Source: Anarhynchus alexandrinus
Lineage: Eukaryota; Chordata; Aves; Charadriiformes; Charadriidae
DNA: 64,000 nucleotides
Direction: 5' to 3'
Assembly (NCBI GenBank): GCA_008711295.1
Contig: VUYV01000041.1
Location: forward strand, 3,364,477 to 3,428,476
Shown: piece after piece, positions 24,869 through 38,089 of the stretch
Layout: each line of letters starts with the position of its first letter
Position numbering within the stretch: the stretch's first letter is position 1
Notes under the pieces: generated by a model
What the model was told of the DNA's origin: nothing
What the model saw: the letters and a program-made list of their open reading frames with translations, nothing else
The model's database searches: none
Made by a program: the position numbers and the translations under genes

Positions 24869-27800
24869 TTTTAGATATTAGCTCATTTGTACACCATCCC
24901 AGGCTTTCCAGGAACTGTGAACCAACAGCCTCCCAGCCCTTCTTATATCTGAACTACTGTATTTTATGGGTGCCACACTGTACTGTCTGGAAACTCCCCG
25001 TGAGACTGGCCTCATTGTGTTAAACACAAACATGTAGGGAGGAGAGACACTGTGCTGGAGAGTTTGCAATCTTGGGTGTGAGTTGTGAAAAAGGCTTTGC
25101 ATGTATTAGTTTACGTTCACAGAGATTGCCATGATTATGTCCAAATAACTCCAAAGAGCTGGGCCTACGCAGGTACAAAAGGAAAAGCACCAGAAGAGCC
25201 AACAGCCCAGCAGCTCATCCATGGATTTCCTACTCAGGACCACCCCTTTGAAAGGTGTCCATCGTCAGATGCTGATAGAGCCCTGCTACGCCTCTGCAGT
25301 TTTAATCAGAGAACCTAATTTACCAGGTTCTTGTAATGTGGATAATAAATTGTCCCAAATAATCTCAAGTATGGAATTGAGCACACTGGAATTTGGAAAT
25401 TCACTGAGGTACTGATAACCAAAGGGAGCAGGCAACCAAAGGGGTCAGCAGCTATTTGAGCTAGAAAGGATGAAATGTTATGGAGGCAAATATGCACACA
25501 TGTGCTTGGGATGAGGCTGGGGCTCCCACCTCAGGGCTCTGTACAAAGCTTTTGACCCATGGAGCTAGGAAAGCTCCCCACAGAGGAGCTCCTCTGCATT
25601 TAAGATGGAGACAGTGAAGTTTTCTCGTGTCTGTTTTCAGTCATCCAGTGAACACAGTTATGAAAGTATCTGAAAACTATCTCCCATCTGTGCTCTTTGT
25701 GCATGCAGGTGCTGTCATGGCAATTTCTCGAAAATTCATGAAAAGCTACACCAAGACCGTAGCTGAGCCACTGTCACTGCTTACCAAAGCATCCTCCAAC
25801 ATCTGCACCTCACCTCTATTCTGCCAGTTGCTTCACGTGGAATTTAAGGCATTGTGTTTAATCTGGAAAAAAAACCCACCTTTGAGTCAAATTCTGATGT
25901 CTGCATTTACACAAAGTGATAGATTTTCCCGGATAGTTCAGTGTGGATTCCTTCTGGTCTCCCACTCTTCGTACTGACTTAGTGTATTCCCACTGCCTGC
26001 CATCTCCTCCATCTCTCTTCTCTTCCCTGCCTTGTGCTGCAGCTTCTGGAGGACACTGGAGTTGGGGCAGGGTGGTTACCACCGTGTCCCTCCATCACAG
26101 AAAAGCAACTGGTTTGTCTCCTAACCCACGCTAAGCAGGCACGCAGCCCTCCCACTGGATGGCTGGACTCGCCTGTCAAAGGTATGTTGCAAGTTTTTCC
26201 GTAACAAAAATCCCCTCTTACTTTTTAATAATGAATTTGTTTTTTTTCTTTTTTTCTTCATTCTCCAGCTTTTTTCTTTCCTTCCCCGCCCACTTTTTCA
26301 AGCAGGAAGGAGAGTGACAGGGAGAATAATGATTTCCTCAGCTTCTGTTGGAAAAAAAAACACAAAAATTTTCCACCAACACAGAATTTTTTTCTTTTTT
26401 TTTTTTTTTTTGTGAGATCCAGAAGCCTTTTTTTTTATTTAAAATTTCCTAAATAAGTGGCCAGTTGATACTGGCATTTGGTGTGGAAGGTAGCAGGGAG
26501 CTGGTACCTCTGTTTCATTTAGCATGGATCCCAGCCTTAAGTGTGGCAAGAGGTCAGCTTGAATATTTCTCTTGATATGTATCTTTGCAAACCGCTTTTC
26601 AGGGCTCCGGCTGTATAAATCAAGCCCCATAGCCCAGTGTGGATGCACAGCTTGTGATGCTTTCCTTCTGCCAGTTGGCTTTGCACGCCCCCGGTGTTAA
26701 TCCCCACTGCCTCCACATGTTCGGGAAGGAGGGAAGAAAGCACTGGTGAGCGAGGAGACAAGCCGAGCAGCCAAAAGCCTTTCCTATGCATGGAGAGAGC
26801 AGCAGAGACTGGAGCAGCCAGTAAAGGAGAAGAAAAAGGCACCGAGGCTATTGATTTTCCAGTGGCGCTGATGGGCAGGGGTCTGAGCAGGTCACTGATG
26901 ATTAGGGAGTGCATGTATACATCGCACGCTGTCTCTGTTTCTGCTCAGGAGTCAACCTTGTTTAGGGTGTGCTTTGTCTGAGCAGATGGCAAAGCACGAC
27001 GGCTGCTGGGTTAAGGTTTTGCTGCCAAACAAGCCCCTGGCTGTTTTCAAAAATAAAGACTGCTGCTCTCTTTAACAATGCAAAAATAGCTGTCTCTCCA
27101 ATTCCCTCCTTCAAACCATTATTTTATGTATTACAGGAGCACATATCTAGCCAGACTATATAATTAACATTACACAATTTTTAATTAACTACCTACAACA
27201 ATCTTCATGCTTTAACTGGTGGTGGTGTTGGAGGGGTTTTTTTTTGAGGCTACTAGGAAAATCCGAATTCCCAGCTAGAAATCCACAGAGTTGACAGCAG
27301 AGCCTGCACCACCGGGCGCAGAAGGCAACCCACCGCTCTGGCCATACCATGTCTCCCATGAAAAAAAATAAATGCTTGTGACACAGGAACAAGCCCAAAC
27401 CTCATTTGCAATAACAAGTACATAAGGCAGGGCTGTACCAGAAGAGACAGTGACAGAAACACATACTGATTTAGTTTATTCTTTCAGCAGTTTGGGGTTT
27501 TTTTTTCATTTATTTTTCGCCAGGAACCTCCTGTAAGGCTTAGCTGTTAACCCACTGAGCCCTTTCCAGCAGAGTCTCCAAGGGTGTGCTGCGACCACAA
27601 GGCAGCACGGCTTCCTTTGGGTATCCCTCCTTCCGATGGCATGGCAGAGCTCACCGGCACAGCGAGATGTAACTCAATGCTGCCCTGACCCAGCAGCAGG
27701 GCGTTGGCCTCCTAAAATTCAACAACTATCTACAAAACATGAAATAAGTGAAAGTCCAGTGACCATCATTGGCACAAGTTAAGTTCCATGCAAACCAACA

Positions 27801-28310
27801 CAAATAACAGCTCTTGGAAACATGATGAGTTCTGGGGACAAACAACCATCATCCTCTTTCCTCTGTGACTCCGAGTCTGCTTGCACCTGGAAATAGGAAT
27901 GGAAGAAACACCCCAACCACATACACACACGCGCGCAACTTCTCAGCAGACCACCAGCAACTGTTGATCCAGCAACTGCAGCTGGAACACAGCAACCCGA
28001 CACCGCTGATAAAACACTGATGGGGCAGATTTTGTGGTGTCAGCCCAAATTCAGTATCACGGAGCACACATCGGCCAAGCCAGCTGTTGTCTCTAGCTTC
28101 AGTGAGCCTTGAGATGCGCTGTATGGAATTGCTGCTTTCCACATGGAACATCTCATTAAAAGCAGCGTCTGCCACGGCAACTGCAATAGCACTACGCGTT
28201 TTTGGTGTGATAAGCTGTATTTAGAGTGGGAGAGTATTGCTTTGTGAGCTGAAAAGCAAACCAAATGAGCAATAAAGTCCGGAGCTTCAGGCCAGAGGTT
28301 TTAAGAGGTT
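24869..28310. other. Intronic sequence with pyrimidine-rich block
   Basis: No gene was recognised. The stretch at about 26220-26440 is dominated by T and C runs, including T17 at 26395-26411. The remaining open frames (up to 125 codons on the minus strand near 26537-26914) show no family resemblance. Confidence 0.4.
26220..26440. repeat. T-rich / polypyrimidine low-complexity block
   Basis: Repeated T runs are separated by C, with an A9 run near 26352 and a T17 run at 26395-26411. This is low-complexity sequence without unit periodicity, and no CR1 or other element ends here. Confidence 0.7.
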
Positions 28311-28836
28311 TACCCCATCTGAGTATAGCATCCAGCTCTGGAGCCCTCAACACAGGAAAGACATGGACCTGTTGGAGTGGCTCCAGAAGAGCGCCACAAA
28401 AATGATCAGAGAGATGGAACACCTCTTCTATGAGAACAGGCTGAGAGAGTTGGGGTTGTTCAGCCTGGAGAAGAGAAGGCTCTGGGGAGACCTTATAGCA
28501 GCCTTTCAGTACTTAAAAGGGGCCTACAAGAAAGGTAGGGACAAACTTTTTAGTGGGGCCTGTTGCAGTAGGACAAGGGGTAATGGTTTTAAACTAAAAG
28601 AGGGGAGATTTAGACTAGATATAAGGAAAACATTTTTTACAGTGCGGGTGGTGAAACACGGCACAGGTTGCCCAGGGAGACAGTAGATGCCCCATCCCTG
28701 GAAACATTCAAGGTCAGGTTGGACGGGGCTCTGAGCAACCTGATCTAGCTGAAGATGTCCCTGCTCATTGCAGGGGGGGTGGACTAGATGACCTTTAATG
28801 GTCCCTTCCAACACAAACTATTCTGTGATTATATGA
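28311..28836 (+). mobile_element. CR1 LINE 3' fragment, plus strand
   Basis: Homology begins abruptly at about 28311 (accccatctgagtatagc) and runs to the CR1 3' end (actattctgtgattatatga) at about 28836. Recognisable protein blocks are [51 protein letters not shown] and [17 protein letters not shown]. The frame then shifts and reads HGTGCPGRQ in place of HWNRLPRE. It is strongly 5'-truncated (about 525 bp) and has more differences in its 3' terminal motif than the copies at 7890 and 24033. It is non-coding for any host function. Confidence 0.93.
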
Positions 28837-30088
28837 GTTAATAGCTGGTGTCGGTCTCATTTCCCAAAACAAAGGATAATTAATGCCCACTGTAGACATT
28901 TTCTGTCTTGAGCAATGCTAACACATTACCTCTGTATTTACACTGCACATGAAGTGTCCTGCACCCCCACCCACAAGATGGCCTGAATCTAGATCCACCC
29001 TGCAGTTGTTTGTGGGAGGATATCTAGGTGAGTTGCAAAGCCTGATCCTGATACTCTGCAACAACATCAGGCAGAAAACACAACATGGGTCCTTCCTCAC
29101 AAGGCTCCAAGGGTCCTCCCAGAATGGTTTTAGTTTCGCCTGTGGCAAGGAGAGCAGGGACTGGTAGACAGATCTGGGGGAGAGCTAAAAACTCAGGATT
29201 TCTGGCATCTCCGTCATATGCCGTAATTGCAAATCATGCTTCCTGTCTTCCACATACACAGCAAATCTTTTTTTCTCCCTTCATCCTGGAGGGGATGAGA
29301 TGATCAGGAAATTCCCTAAGCTTCCTTTACTTTAGTTTCTTCCCTCATTTCAGGACCTGACTTCAAAAAAAGATCAGGCCATTGAATGCCGTCTGGACTT
29401 TTGCTTCCAAATACTTCTTTCAGCATGGAAAGGACCAACCATGGAATAACCAAGCAAGTCACCCTATTATGCAACAGACGGGAAAACTATTTGTGCCGGT
29501 ACGTTGTGGTTTTCATTCCTCTGAAGGCTGCTTTCCTCCAGGGAATTCCAGTAACTGGCCCAATTGAAGTGTGTTTTGACAAGTTATAACAGCCCAGAAA
29601 ACCCACCTATGAAATTACATCCTGGTAGCATCTTCCAAAGTAAACTGAAATCTTGGTATCGCAGCTTATTTGGGAAACTACTATGCCATAGCTTTCATTT
29701 GTTATGAGAACATAGCTTGAGGTTTTGTTGTAGATAACAGGTGGTGTTACACCTAATGACGTGGCTTAATCTTCCCCCGTACCATGTTTTTGTACTGGCA
29801 GAGGCCCCATGGATCATCTCCTGAAACTCTAACCAGAATAAAAACATATAGTCTTAATTTATTCTCATTTCATCTACTTTCTTTCACTTTAGGTGACTCC
29901 CTCACAAAGTCATCAGCTCACCCCTAAGGTTGTCTCTCCGTCCCCAATAGACAAAGTAATCAAAGAAAACAGAACAAGCTGCCAGTGTAGATGCCAGCCT
30001 GTTGGGAAGACAGGGACACTGGCAGAGCACAATGTACGCTGAGAAAACCTTCTTACTACTAAAACCAGCAGTGCCCGTGAGCCCCAGC

Positions 30089-30101
30089 CACGTGCCACGT
30101 G
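30089..30101. promoter_or_regulatory. Two CACGTG E-boxes one base apart
   Basis: The palindromic hexamer CACGTG occurs at 30089-30094 and 30096-30101, separated by a single C. CACGTG is bound by bHLH factors of the MYC/USF/CLOCK type. The pair could also simply be a local duplication of a 7-base unit. Function is inferred only from the motif. Confidence 0.3.
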
Positions 30102-33100
30102 CCAGGCACAGCACATGGATCCCATCACTTAGGTTTTTTTGGTTTATTCCACTACTGCACAAGCCTACCGGTCTCATACTGCCTTGGGCTTGCCACTACC
30201 ACGGACAGAAAATATTTGGCTTGGGAGGGAAGCTCTTATATACAAGTAATTTAGGATTCAGAGAGCAGAAGCTTTAAAATGCTAGAGGTTAGAACATTTT
30301 GGAAAGTGAGCCACAGAGGTATGGATGGACAAACTCCATTCCGGCTCCTGGGCTCAGCTGCAGCCCGGGCGAGTTAGCACGTCCTGCAGATATCTACCAG
30401 GAAGACAAAGGAGACAGAGAGAGTAAAAAGGAAGGAAGTCCCAGACTAAAATATTTCATTTTTCCATATATTTCTTCCTGAATATCCCAAAACAGAAAGC
30501 AGACAGATTTTTTGCAGAAGTGACCAGGATTTATTAAAGACAGGATATTGATATGAAACATTCATGACCCTCAACTTAGCAGTATTTCTTTTGGAAGGGG
30601 TAATGAAGTGAATTTATTACATATCAGTGCCAAGAAGCTCATAATAAAAATACAGATTATAGTTCTCAGATTCATCAACTCAAACCAGATATTTTTGAAA
30701 AAACACTCCAGTAGGAAGAATGAAAGTCTCATAAGATACTTGGGCTACCAAAGCAGCATATGAAATCCGTATTTGATCCAACAATAGGATACAAAGTAAA
30801 TGATTTGATTTAAAAACCCTAAAACAAAGGCAGTCTGTGAAGACATGAGAAGGCGGCCCCTTGTCATGTTATCCCAGGTGTGGGGCGTGCAGAGGAAGAT
30901 AGACATACATGTTAGACACAAACAAAGCAAGCAGAGATTTTATTGCACTGAGAGTTGATGATTTTACAAGACTTGAAATAAAATAAAATAATAAAGCATG
31001 GATAAAGCAAGACAGATAAATACTGCAACTTCTTAGGAAGCCAGGTTTCTGCAAAGGGTCAGACAGACCACACCCACTCTACCCTGATCATTTGGTCCCC
31101 TCTTCCCTTTCATTTCTGACCTTCATTTCTTTCTTTACTGGGAAATATCTAGTGGCAAATCAGCCAAGGAGGACCCATTTATTAAATTCCTAATAGTGAG
31201 CTTTGAATATTTCATCCTGCTTCTGCCACAATCCCTGCAAAACGGAAAGATTTCTCTTCAGAATGCTCCCAGGGCTTGCCTGCATCGCATCTGCATGGTC
31301 CACACGGCTTCAGGAACACCTAACACGTTAGCATGCTGTGAAAGAAGGAACTTGTATGTCCCTAGGTACGACTGAAGGCATTGTCACTACCGAGAGTTTC
31401 CATAAATAAGAGTGTAACGGACCAACTTTTTAACAACTCGTATCTCCTTATTTCCAGACATACTACCAAGGGGAAAAAATTATTTTGATTTCAGTGCCAA
31501 GGATTTCCAGGGTTTCCAATTCCTCACATCTTCCAGCCCATCCTCAGGAAAAGCAAAGAAAAAAAAAAATCCCCCCAAAATCCCCAAAGCAAAGAAAAAT
31601 AAAACAAACCAAACAAGTATCACAGTGTTTCTAATTGCCTTCCAAAATACAACAAACAAAAAAGCATTTCAAATTGCTTTAGTTTGGGGAAATTACTAAT
31701 CATGAGATCTCTAGTGCGTGTTTGTGTTTAATAGAGAATGTAATGGAAAAAAAATAGAGCATTAGTGACCATCCAAGAAAGATTTCATGAAAAACAGGGT
31801 GGAAGGGAGTTTGTTTGGATTTAATGTTTCCCCAGAAGCATCTCTAGTCCAAACATTACACCACAGGTCAAATGGAGGGGAGCCAGAAAGTGAAGCATTT
31901 TAAAAATAGCCCTTAAAAAGGAAAGTGAAAGTGGCCAGTCTAGTTGCACCTTTCATGACCATGAAATGCAAATTCTGCAATGAAAACCAAATTTGGGCTC
32001 TGGTACCATCACTGAGTGTCAGTAAATACTGCAACCTATGCATGAGAAGTCCAACAGAAAAATATAGATCCGGCTTCTAAAATTCTTCCAGACTTAGCAA
32101 TCCAAGCAGGTACTACTGCTTATAAGTAAGCTTACATTAAAATATTTCAGTTTGGAAGCGATAGTTTAAAATACTGCGAATTGTCCTCAGCCCTCTGTTG
32201 TAGCCCTTCCAAGCCACCTCCTTGCAGATGGAGAAGCTCAGCAAAGCTCTCCCACTACACTGACTACCACCAAGATTGGAAAAACTGCATGGGGCAGCTG
32301 CCTTGGTGATATCTTATAGCCGTAAGGTTAATCTTACCAGCCTGTTTCACACATTGCAATACTCACTTTATTTTAGATGTTCCTTCCAACAGAAGGAACG
32401 TAACCTTTTTAATGTTTGATTAACACTCAGACTGTGCATTGGTTCATTTCCCCTTTATAGCATTTCCCTGGGCCTCAAGGTTGAAGATGCTGAGGGAAGA
32501 GAGAAGGATGGTGATGAGCAATGGAAAGCAGTCACGTCATCCCTAATAGATTCTCACAGACAATCCCCGCAATCCCCCTCGATGCCTCTCAAATCGGTAA
32601 GATTGCAAAATGCATGGAAGGCAATTTTTCTCTCTTCTCCAGCTGCTCTTTGAGAAAGAGACGTGCGCCATTAACCAGAGGGTTAAGCATTAAATTGCCT
32701 GAAAGACAGAGCACTTGAGGCTCAAACAAGCTTAACATCTCAGTCAAAGAAAAGGCAATTCCAAACTTCTTGTCAAGCGTCATTGAGAAAGAAGTGATCT
32801 TACTCGAGGATGAAATGACCAGCAGCGTGCAGCACTGAAGCAAGAAATACAAGCTTTGGGAGACAAGTCTGACACATTCTGAGAGGATGTCGAGGGAGCT
32901 TTGAAAAGCTAATCTCTCCTGAGGCTCATGAGGGTGAAGGGAAACCCCCTGAGAAGGCAGGGGAGGTGACACCTATCTACTCTGACGTGTCATCTTGCAG
33001 GAAAAGCTGTAGCCCGACAAAGCAGCAAAGGAGAAAAACTGAGAATAGACAAGTTCTATATTTTGGAATTGACCCAGAGGAGGAGACCTGCTCTCATACT

Positions 33101-33977
33101 GCAAGCTGAGCGCTTCGGGCTTCAGAAGCAAGCAAGCTCTGCATTTCTTAAGAGGAACAGGCAAACATAAACAATGCTCCAGGGAAAAGACGCTGATGAA
33201 AGGTATTGTGCTGTGTGCTTAAAAAGAAAAAGAGAAAACTGCTCCAAACAGCTAAGGGCTCCGAAGAGGTCTGAACAAATGAAAAGTGGGAAGTGCAAAC
33301 TTGCAAGATTTCAAAGACTGGATTTTCATGGGACCTTTAGATGCCTTCCTGAAGGCTAAGGCTCCCTCTGTGCTGTGCATGGGACGAGTGAGACTTGTGA
33401 GAGCATGATCCACAACAGCTGGCAGACTGAGCAAAAAAATAAAGAAATGAGAAATTCCAAGCCATTCTCCCCTCGAGAACAACCTAACGCAGGGGCGCAA
33501 GGAGATATGTCTCCATTCAAGGTTCTCAGCCTAGAATCCTCTTCCAGAGCTGGATAAATCCTTTATTTCAAAAGCAATCAATGCCACAATCCCTGCAATG
33601 AGATCTGAGGGCCGGTGCTGTCACTGACCCGCTTCGCCCGACATCCCTAGGCACCCATAATTCATTTCTAAGGAGGTTTGAATCCACACCTCTCAGTTCC
33701 CAGAAGAATGCCCTAGCAAAGCTACTTTTCTGGCTGCCCTCGGGCACCGAAAGCATGCATGGCTTTCTAGCCTCCTGCCTAGGTGTTCACCACCAGTGGT
33801 TGCTCGAGGGTCTGCAAATGACAGTAAAAGTCTTGGCCTGCGCTGCAAAAGGAGATGAGTCTCGAGCAGGGCACAGCAGGCGCAGCCAGCGGAAGCCAGG
33901 GAGGAAATGGGAAAAGTGAGTCAATTGAGGAAGCAGTCCCAGCCAGGAATGTCTTTGGTTTCTAAACTGCCTGATTT

Positions 33978-34031
33978 AAAAAGAAAAAAAAAAAAAGAAG
34001 AAGAAAAAAGAAAGAAGGGGGGAAAAAAAGG
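33978..34031. repeat. 54-bp pure purine (A/G) tract
   Basis: Every base from 33978 to 34031 is A or G, starting A-rich and ending in mixed GAA and G runs. Long homopurine strands can adopt triplex or slipped structures. There is no strict repeat unit and no nearby transposon end. Confidence 0.85.
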
Positions 34032-35828
34032 CTGTGGTAGAAAAAGCCCAGTCAATCAATTAGTCAGTCACTTCCAGTTCAAATATTTCCATAAGTGCTT
34101 GGCAGTGTTTTTTACATAAAGGATGTCTACTGCTGGTGAAAGATTTCTTAGATGGCAGAGAATTTCCCTTGATGACAAACTCTCCTCAGACAAGCTCCAG
34201 TCTGGGCAATTTCCCTTTGGAAGCCCTCACAACTTGTTAATTTGTTCAAGCATTCTGAGTCTTCCTAAAAGAAAAAACAGTTGGCTATCATCAGTTGCAT
34301 TTCCAAACCTGATACACTGAGAAAGACAGTGCTGAAGTGTAGGAAAATTCCTAAATTTAAGACACCAGGAGCATATTCTGTACCTGACCTGAACACTCTA
34401 CCTTCACAGAAAACATTTACACAAGTCCTAGATGTGTCCCAAACAGGTCTACAAACAAGATATGTTTCAGAATAACTTTGTCTGTTACTGAAATTCAGCC
34501 TCATCTGAATTATAACCCGGCAGCTGAAAGCTGGCAGTTCTTACATAGAAAAGTATATAGCTAAAAGTAAAGAGAAATACCACAATCTTTTATATTCTGA
34601 TAACCTAAACTCCCACTGAAGTTCTAAAGCCTAAATAATTCGAGATTTGGCTGTGGTTTTGAATTTAGGCATCTTTTCTTACAGAAAATACTGTGGGTTT
34701 TTAGTCAGCGCCATGAGCTCAGTAGAGATTTACAAGATAAGGAGATCATGATCTGGCTCTGCGAGCAGGCAGCAGTATGTTCCACTTCTAAAGCTATTAA
34801 AGCATATATGAACATCACGTTAGTTCTGCCATCTTCTGCTCTGCTGCTGCAGGGCTATGTCCTTTGAGATCACCTTCTATGCTTTCTGCGTTAACCAAAT
34901 TGGTCTTGCACATTTGCTGAAAAACTAGAAGGCTTTGCCAAGAACCTAGAAGCCGTTCTCTCCGATCCACGTTTTCCCTCCGATTCTTCATCACAGCCAG
35001 CCAGCTGCCTTACAAGTCAAGCGATGCACATAGGAACACAACACGCCCGAGTCCAAACTGGAGAGCAGGGCACAGCCAAACTCTGATTATTAATCCCAGA
35101 TCAGACCATACTCCCGCAAAGGGAGGTACAGGCCAGCCAGCACGCAAGAAGGATTATGAACACTAATGACACAAAGGCAAATTTTAATTATGGTACATAA
35201 GTGTCTCCATTGGGCAACAATGTCTAAAAATATCTGCTCATTTATTCCCAAAATTCAAAAAGTAGTTACAATGCCAGTAACAGAGGATCTGCAATCACAG
35301 CATTTGGTGGCTTTGTCTTATTTTCCTTTATTGGTTATGCCAGCAAATCACATACGAAGATAGATGATAAATATTCCTCATACTGCAGAATGCTGTAATG
35401 TTTTCTTATAAAGAGATCTAAATGATGCAGTTTCTCTTTTTTTTTTTTGTCATTGAGGTTTTTTTAGCTTTGAAATGGGAAGTGGAGTGCTCATCAGCTG
35501 CAAAGTGCTACTTTAATATCACCCATGCAACAATTACCTCTGCAATAACCTTCCGTATATTAAATTACATGTTATCCTTCCTCAGCTCAGTGTGAAGACT
35601 AGCTGGAGAACAAAACAAGAAAAAAACCCAACCCACTGAAAAGCCATTGTACAGCGCTGTGCCTACACAACAAAAGGTGAATATACTTCCTGCAGGGAAA
35701 CTAAGTATCACTTGAGAACTGCCTGCCTTTGTTTGAAGTCTTAAATAAAATCTAAGTGAAGTCCCCTCACCTATTCCAATATTCGTTTCACTGTAATGAT
35801 GCGGTGCTATTGCTGAAAAGGCATACAT

Positions 35829-35867
35829 ATGACTGCGTAATTCAAGAGTGTTGCAATACGCAGTCAT
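35829..35867. other. Perfect 11-bp inverted repeat (hairpin)
   Basis: ATGACTGCGTA at 35829-35839 is followed by a 17-base loop and its exact reverse complement TACGCAGTCAT at 35857-35867. The stem contains a CpG on each arm, unusual in this AT-rich setting. It is too short for a standard microRNA precursor. No terminal inverted repeats of a known DNA transposon were identified. Confidence 0.6.
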
Positions 35868-38089
35868 GAGGAGTTAAATAGGGAAGACAATTTTGCTTTC
35901 AGCATTTTCCTAATTTTTAATAATTCTCTTAGCAACCCCTATAGTCTCATGAGGTCTTTTTCAGTACAGAGTAGAGGTTTATATATTTCGTTACTTTCTC
36001 TGAATAACCAGTACTCGTTTGTTTCTTTCTATTCCATTCTACAGATATGTCTGTCTGTACTTGCTGGCTTTTAACAAATATATTTACCTATTAAAATTCT
36101 GAGATTTTAAAGTGAATTTTTTTCTGAAAAGTGGCTTATCAAAATGACATTAAAATTCTGCACCTTTTATGTCTCAGTGGCTTCCAGAGAAAATTAATTC
36201 CATTTACAAAGTATAGTCTTTTCTTAACTCTCAGCCTTATTCACTGCCCAGGAGCTGAAAACTCAGCTGCACTCTTTTTGATTCAGTCATTAACACTGGT
36301 ACTATCAATTATGCAGGACAAGACATGCGTTCAAGAGAACAGGGCACGCGGAAAAGAGTTAATTCAGTGACATTGAATAGAAAACAGTTCACAGCTATGC
36401 AAAAAAATCAGTATTCTGAAAAAAAAAGAAACAAAGAGGAACTACTGAGTTTCAACGTGTTGTGGACAAGACACATTCCTCGTTGATGGATAACTCTGTA
36501 GCAAGGCCATGAGAAGCCACAGCACCACGAGCAGAGGCACAGGGAGACTCCACAAAAGAAGTGGGCTCTGATGGAGCTGAATGGAAAGATGAAGAGTTCT
36601 GCTCCAGGATCTGCAGCCTCAGAGCACAGCTTGAATATTAAATGACAAATCTCCTCCATGTCCTTAGACAGAGAAGGTTGGTGGAGGGCAGACTCCTCAG
36701 GGCTCTCCAACGGGGGCCCTCTCCGTCGTACCATCCTGCCCCACGCTGGGCTCTGCACTGCCAGAGCCTTGGGCTCAGATCATCTCTCCAGTCAAAACTC
36801 TGAGAAGTCCTGGCTAAGTGGAACTGCTTATGCTCTTTGACGTGTATTTACGCTGTGAAGCAACCACCAGCCGCTGAAGTCTCAATGGAGAGAGCGTATT
36901 GCCAACTCTACCCCAGCCAGTTTGGATCTCTGAAAGTGGTCTCTCTTCAGCCTTTAGAAATCTTGTTGGAAATTGGGAGAACTAGTTGAGAAAGAAAAGG
37001 AGACCACGAGCAACGAGACAATGATCAGTGTCCCTGAACTCATGCTCCTGGAATTCCAATGTTGCTATTGTTAACACCTTTGGCATCACAGGAAGCCCCA
37101 CTGATGTTTATCAGCTCTCTATCAGATTCTCATGAATTGCCCTGAACTCTGCAAGTTCACAAGTTTATTTTTACCTCCTGAAAGTGAAGACCTAACAGAG
37201 ATACTCCATACTGAGAGCATTATTTTGGGAGTTTGAGAGCTCTTACATTTCCAGAGAAACAATGAATGGGCATCTACTTGATTTTCTTGTCAAGCATCAC
37301 AGACATAATGTCCATCAGGGTTTGCACTGTGGATTTTTGATAAAAGTGAGACTACGGTACCATATTTATGGTTCAGAGTTCCAAAGCATTCATAGGATGT
37401 GATGTCCTCTAAATACCATGTCTGAAACCACATATTCAACTAGGCTCCCCAAATTATTCTGGAAACATCAATGATGAAATCCTCTACTGGGGGCTGGTGA
37501 CCCAGGAAGGAAAACCCACTGTGGGAGTTTAACTCATCGGTCAACTGGGAGGACATGAACCAGCATGAAACCTTTACTGTATATCTGCTGTTCAAATAAG
37601 GAACAGGTGCACTGAAGTCAGAGCTTTAGGACACACAGGTAATGTCTACCAAACAGCAGCACATTCATGAACATCAAGGAATCCTACAGCACAACAAAGC
37701 ATATCTACATTGTCATAACTGGATTTTATTTCAGGCCATGTAGCACTAACAGCAACAATCCTTAACATGAATAATTTTAATCTTTGTGTTTATCATAGCT
37801 CCTATAAAATTTGTCATTGTTGGTTGCATCAGAGATGGCATTACTGAATTTTTTTAGGACACAGCACAAAAACCAAGAAAAGAACATATTCTAGGCTATT
37901 TGCAGTTTCTTTTCTCTCTCTTGGGCATAATTTCCAATTACTACATTGCAAGACAGTAGGAATTTAATTGTATTACATTTGAAGCCATGTTAAGGAATCA
38001 TACACAAAAGTGTACTCTGGAAAAGTTGATTAGTACTTTCATTTATTTATGTGAAAAATTCAAAAATAAGCAGATGAAAGGAGAAAGGA

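Larger units (their letters stand above)
28837..38089. other. Intronic sequence without recognised genes
   Basis: This is mostly AT-rich and unique in appearance. It holds two adjacent CACGTG sites at 30089-30101, an A/C-rich run at about 31560-31615, a 54-base pure purine tract at 33978-34031, and a perfect inverted repeat at 35829-35867. No exon-like frame with family resemblance was found. The longest frames here are 116-127 codons and look random. Confidence 0.4.
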
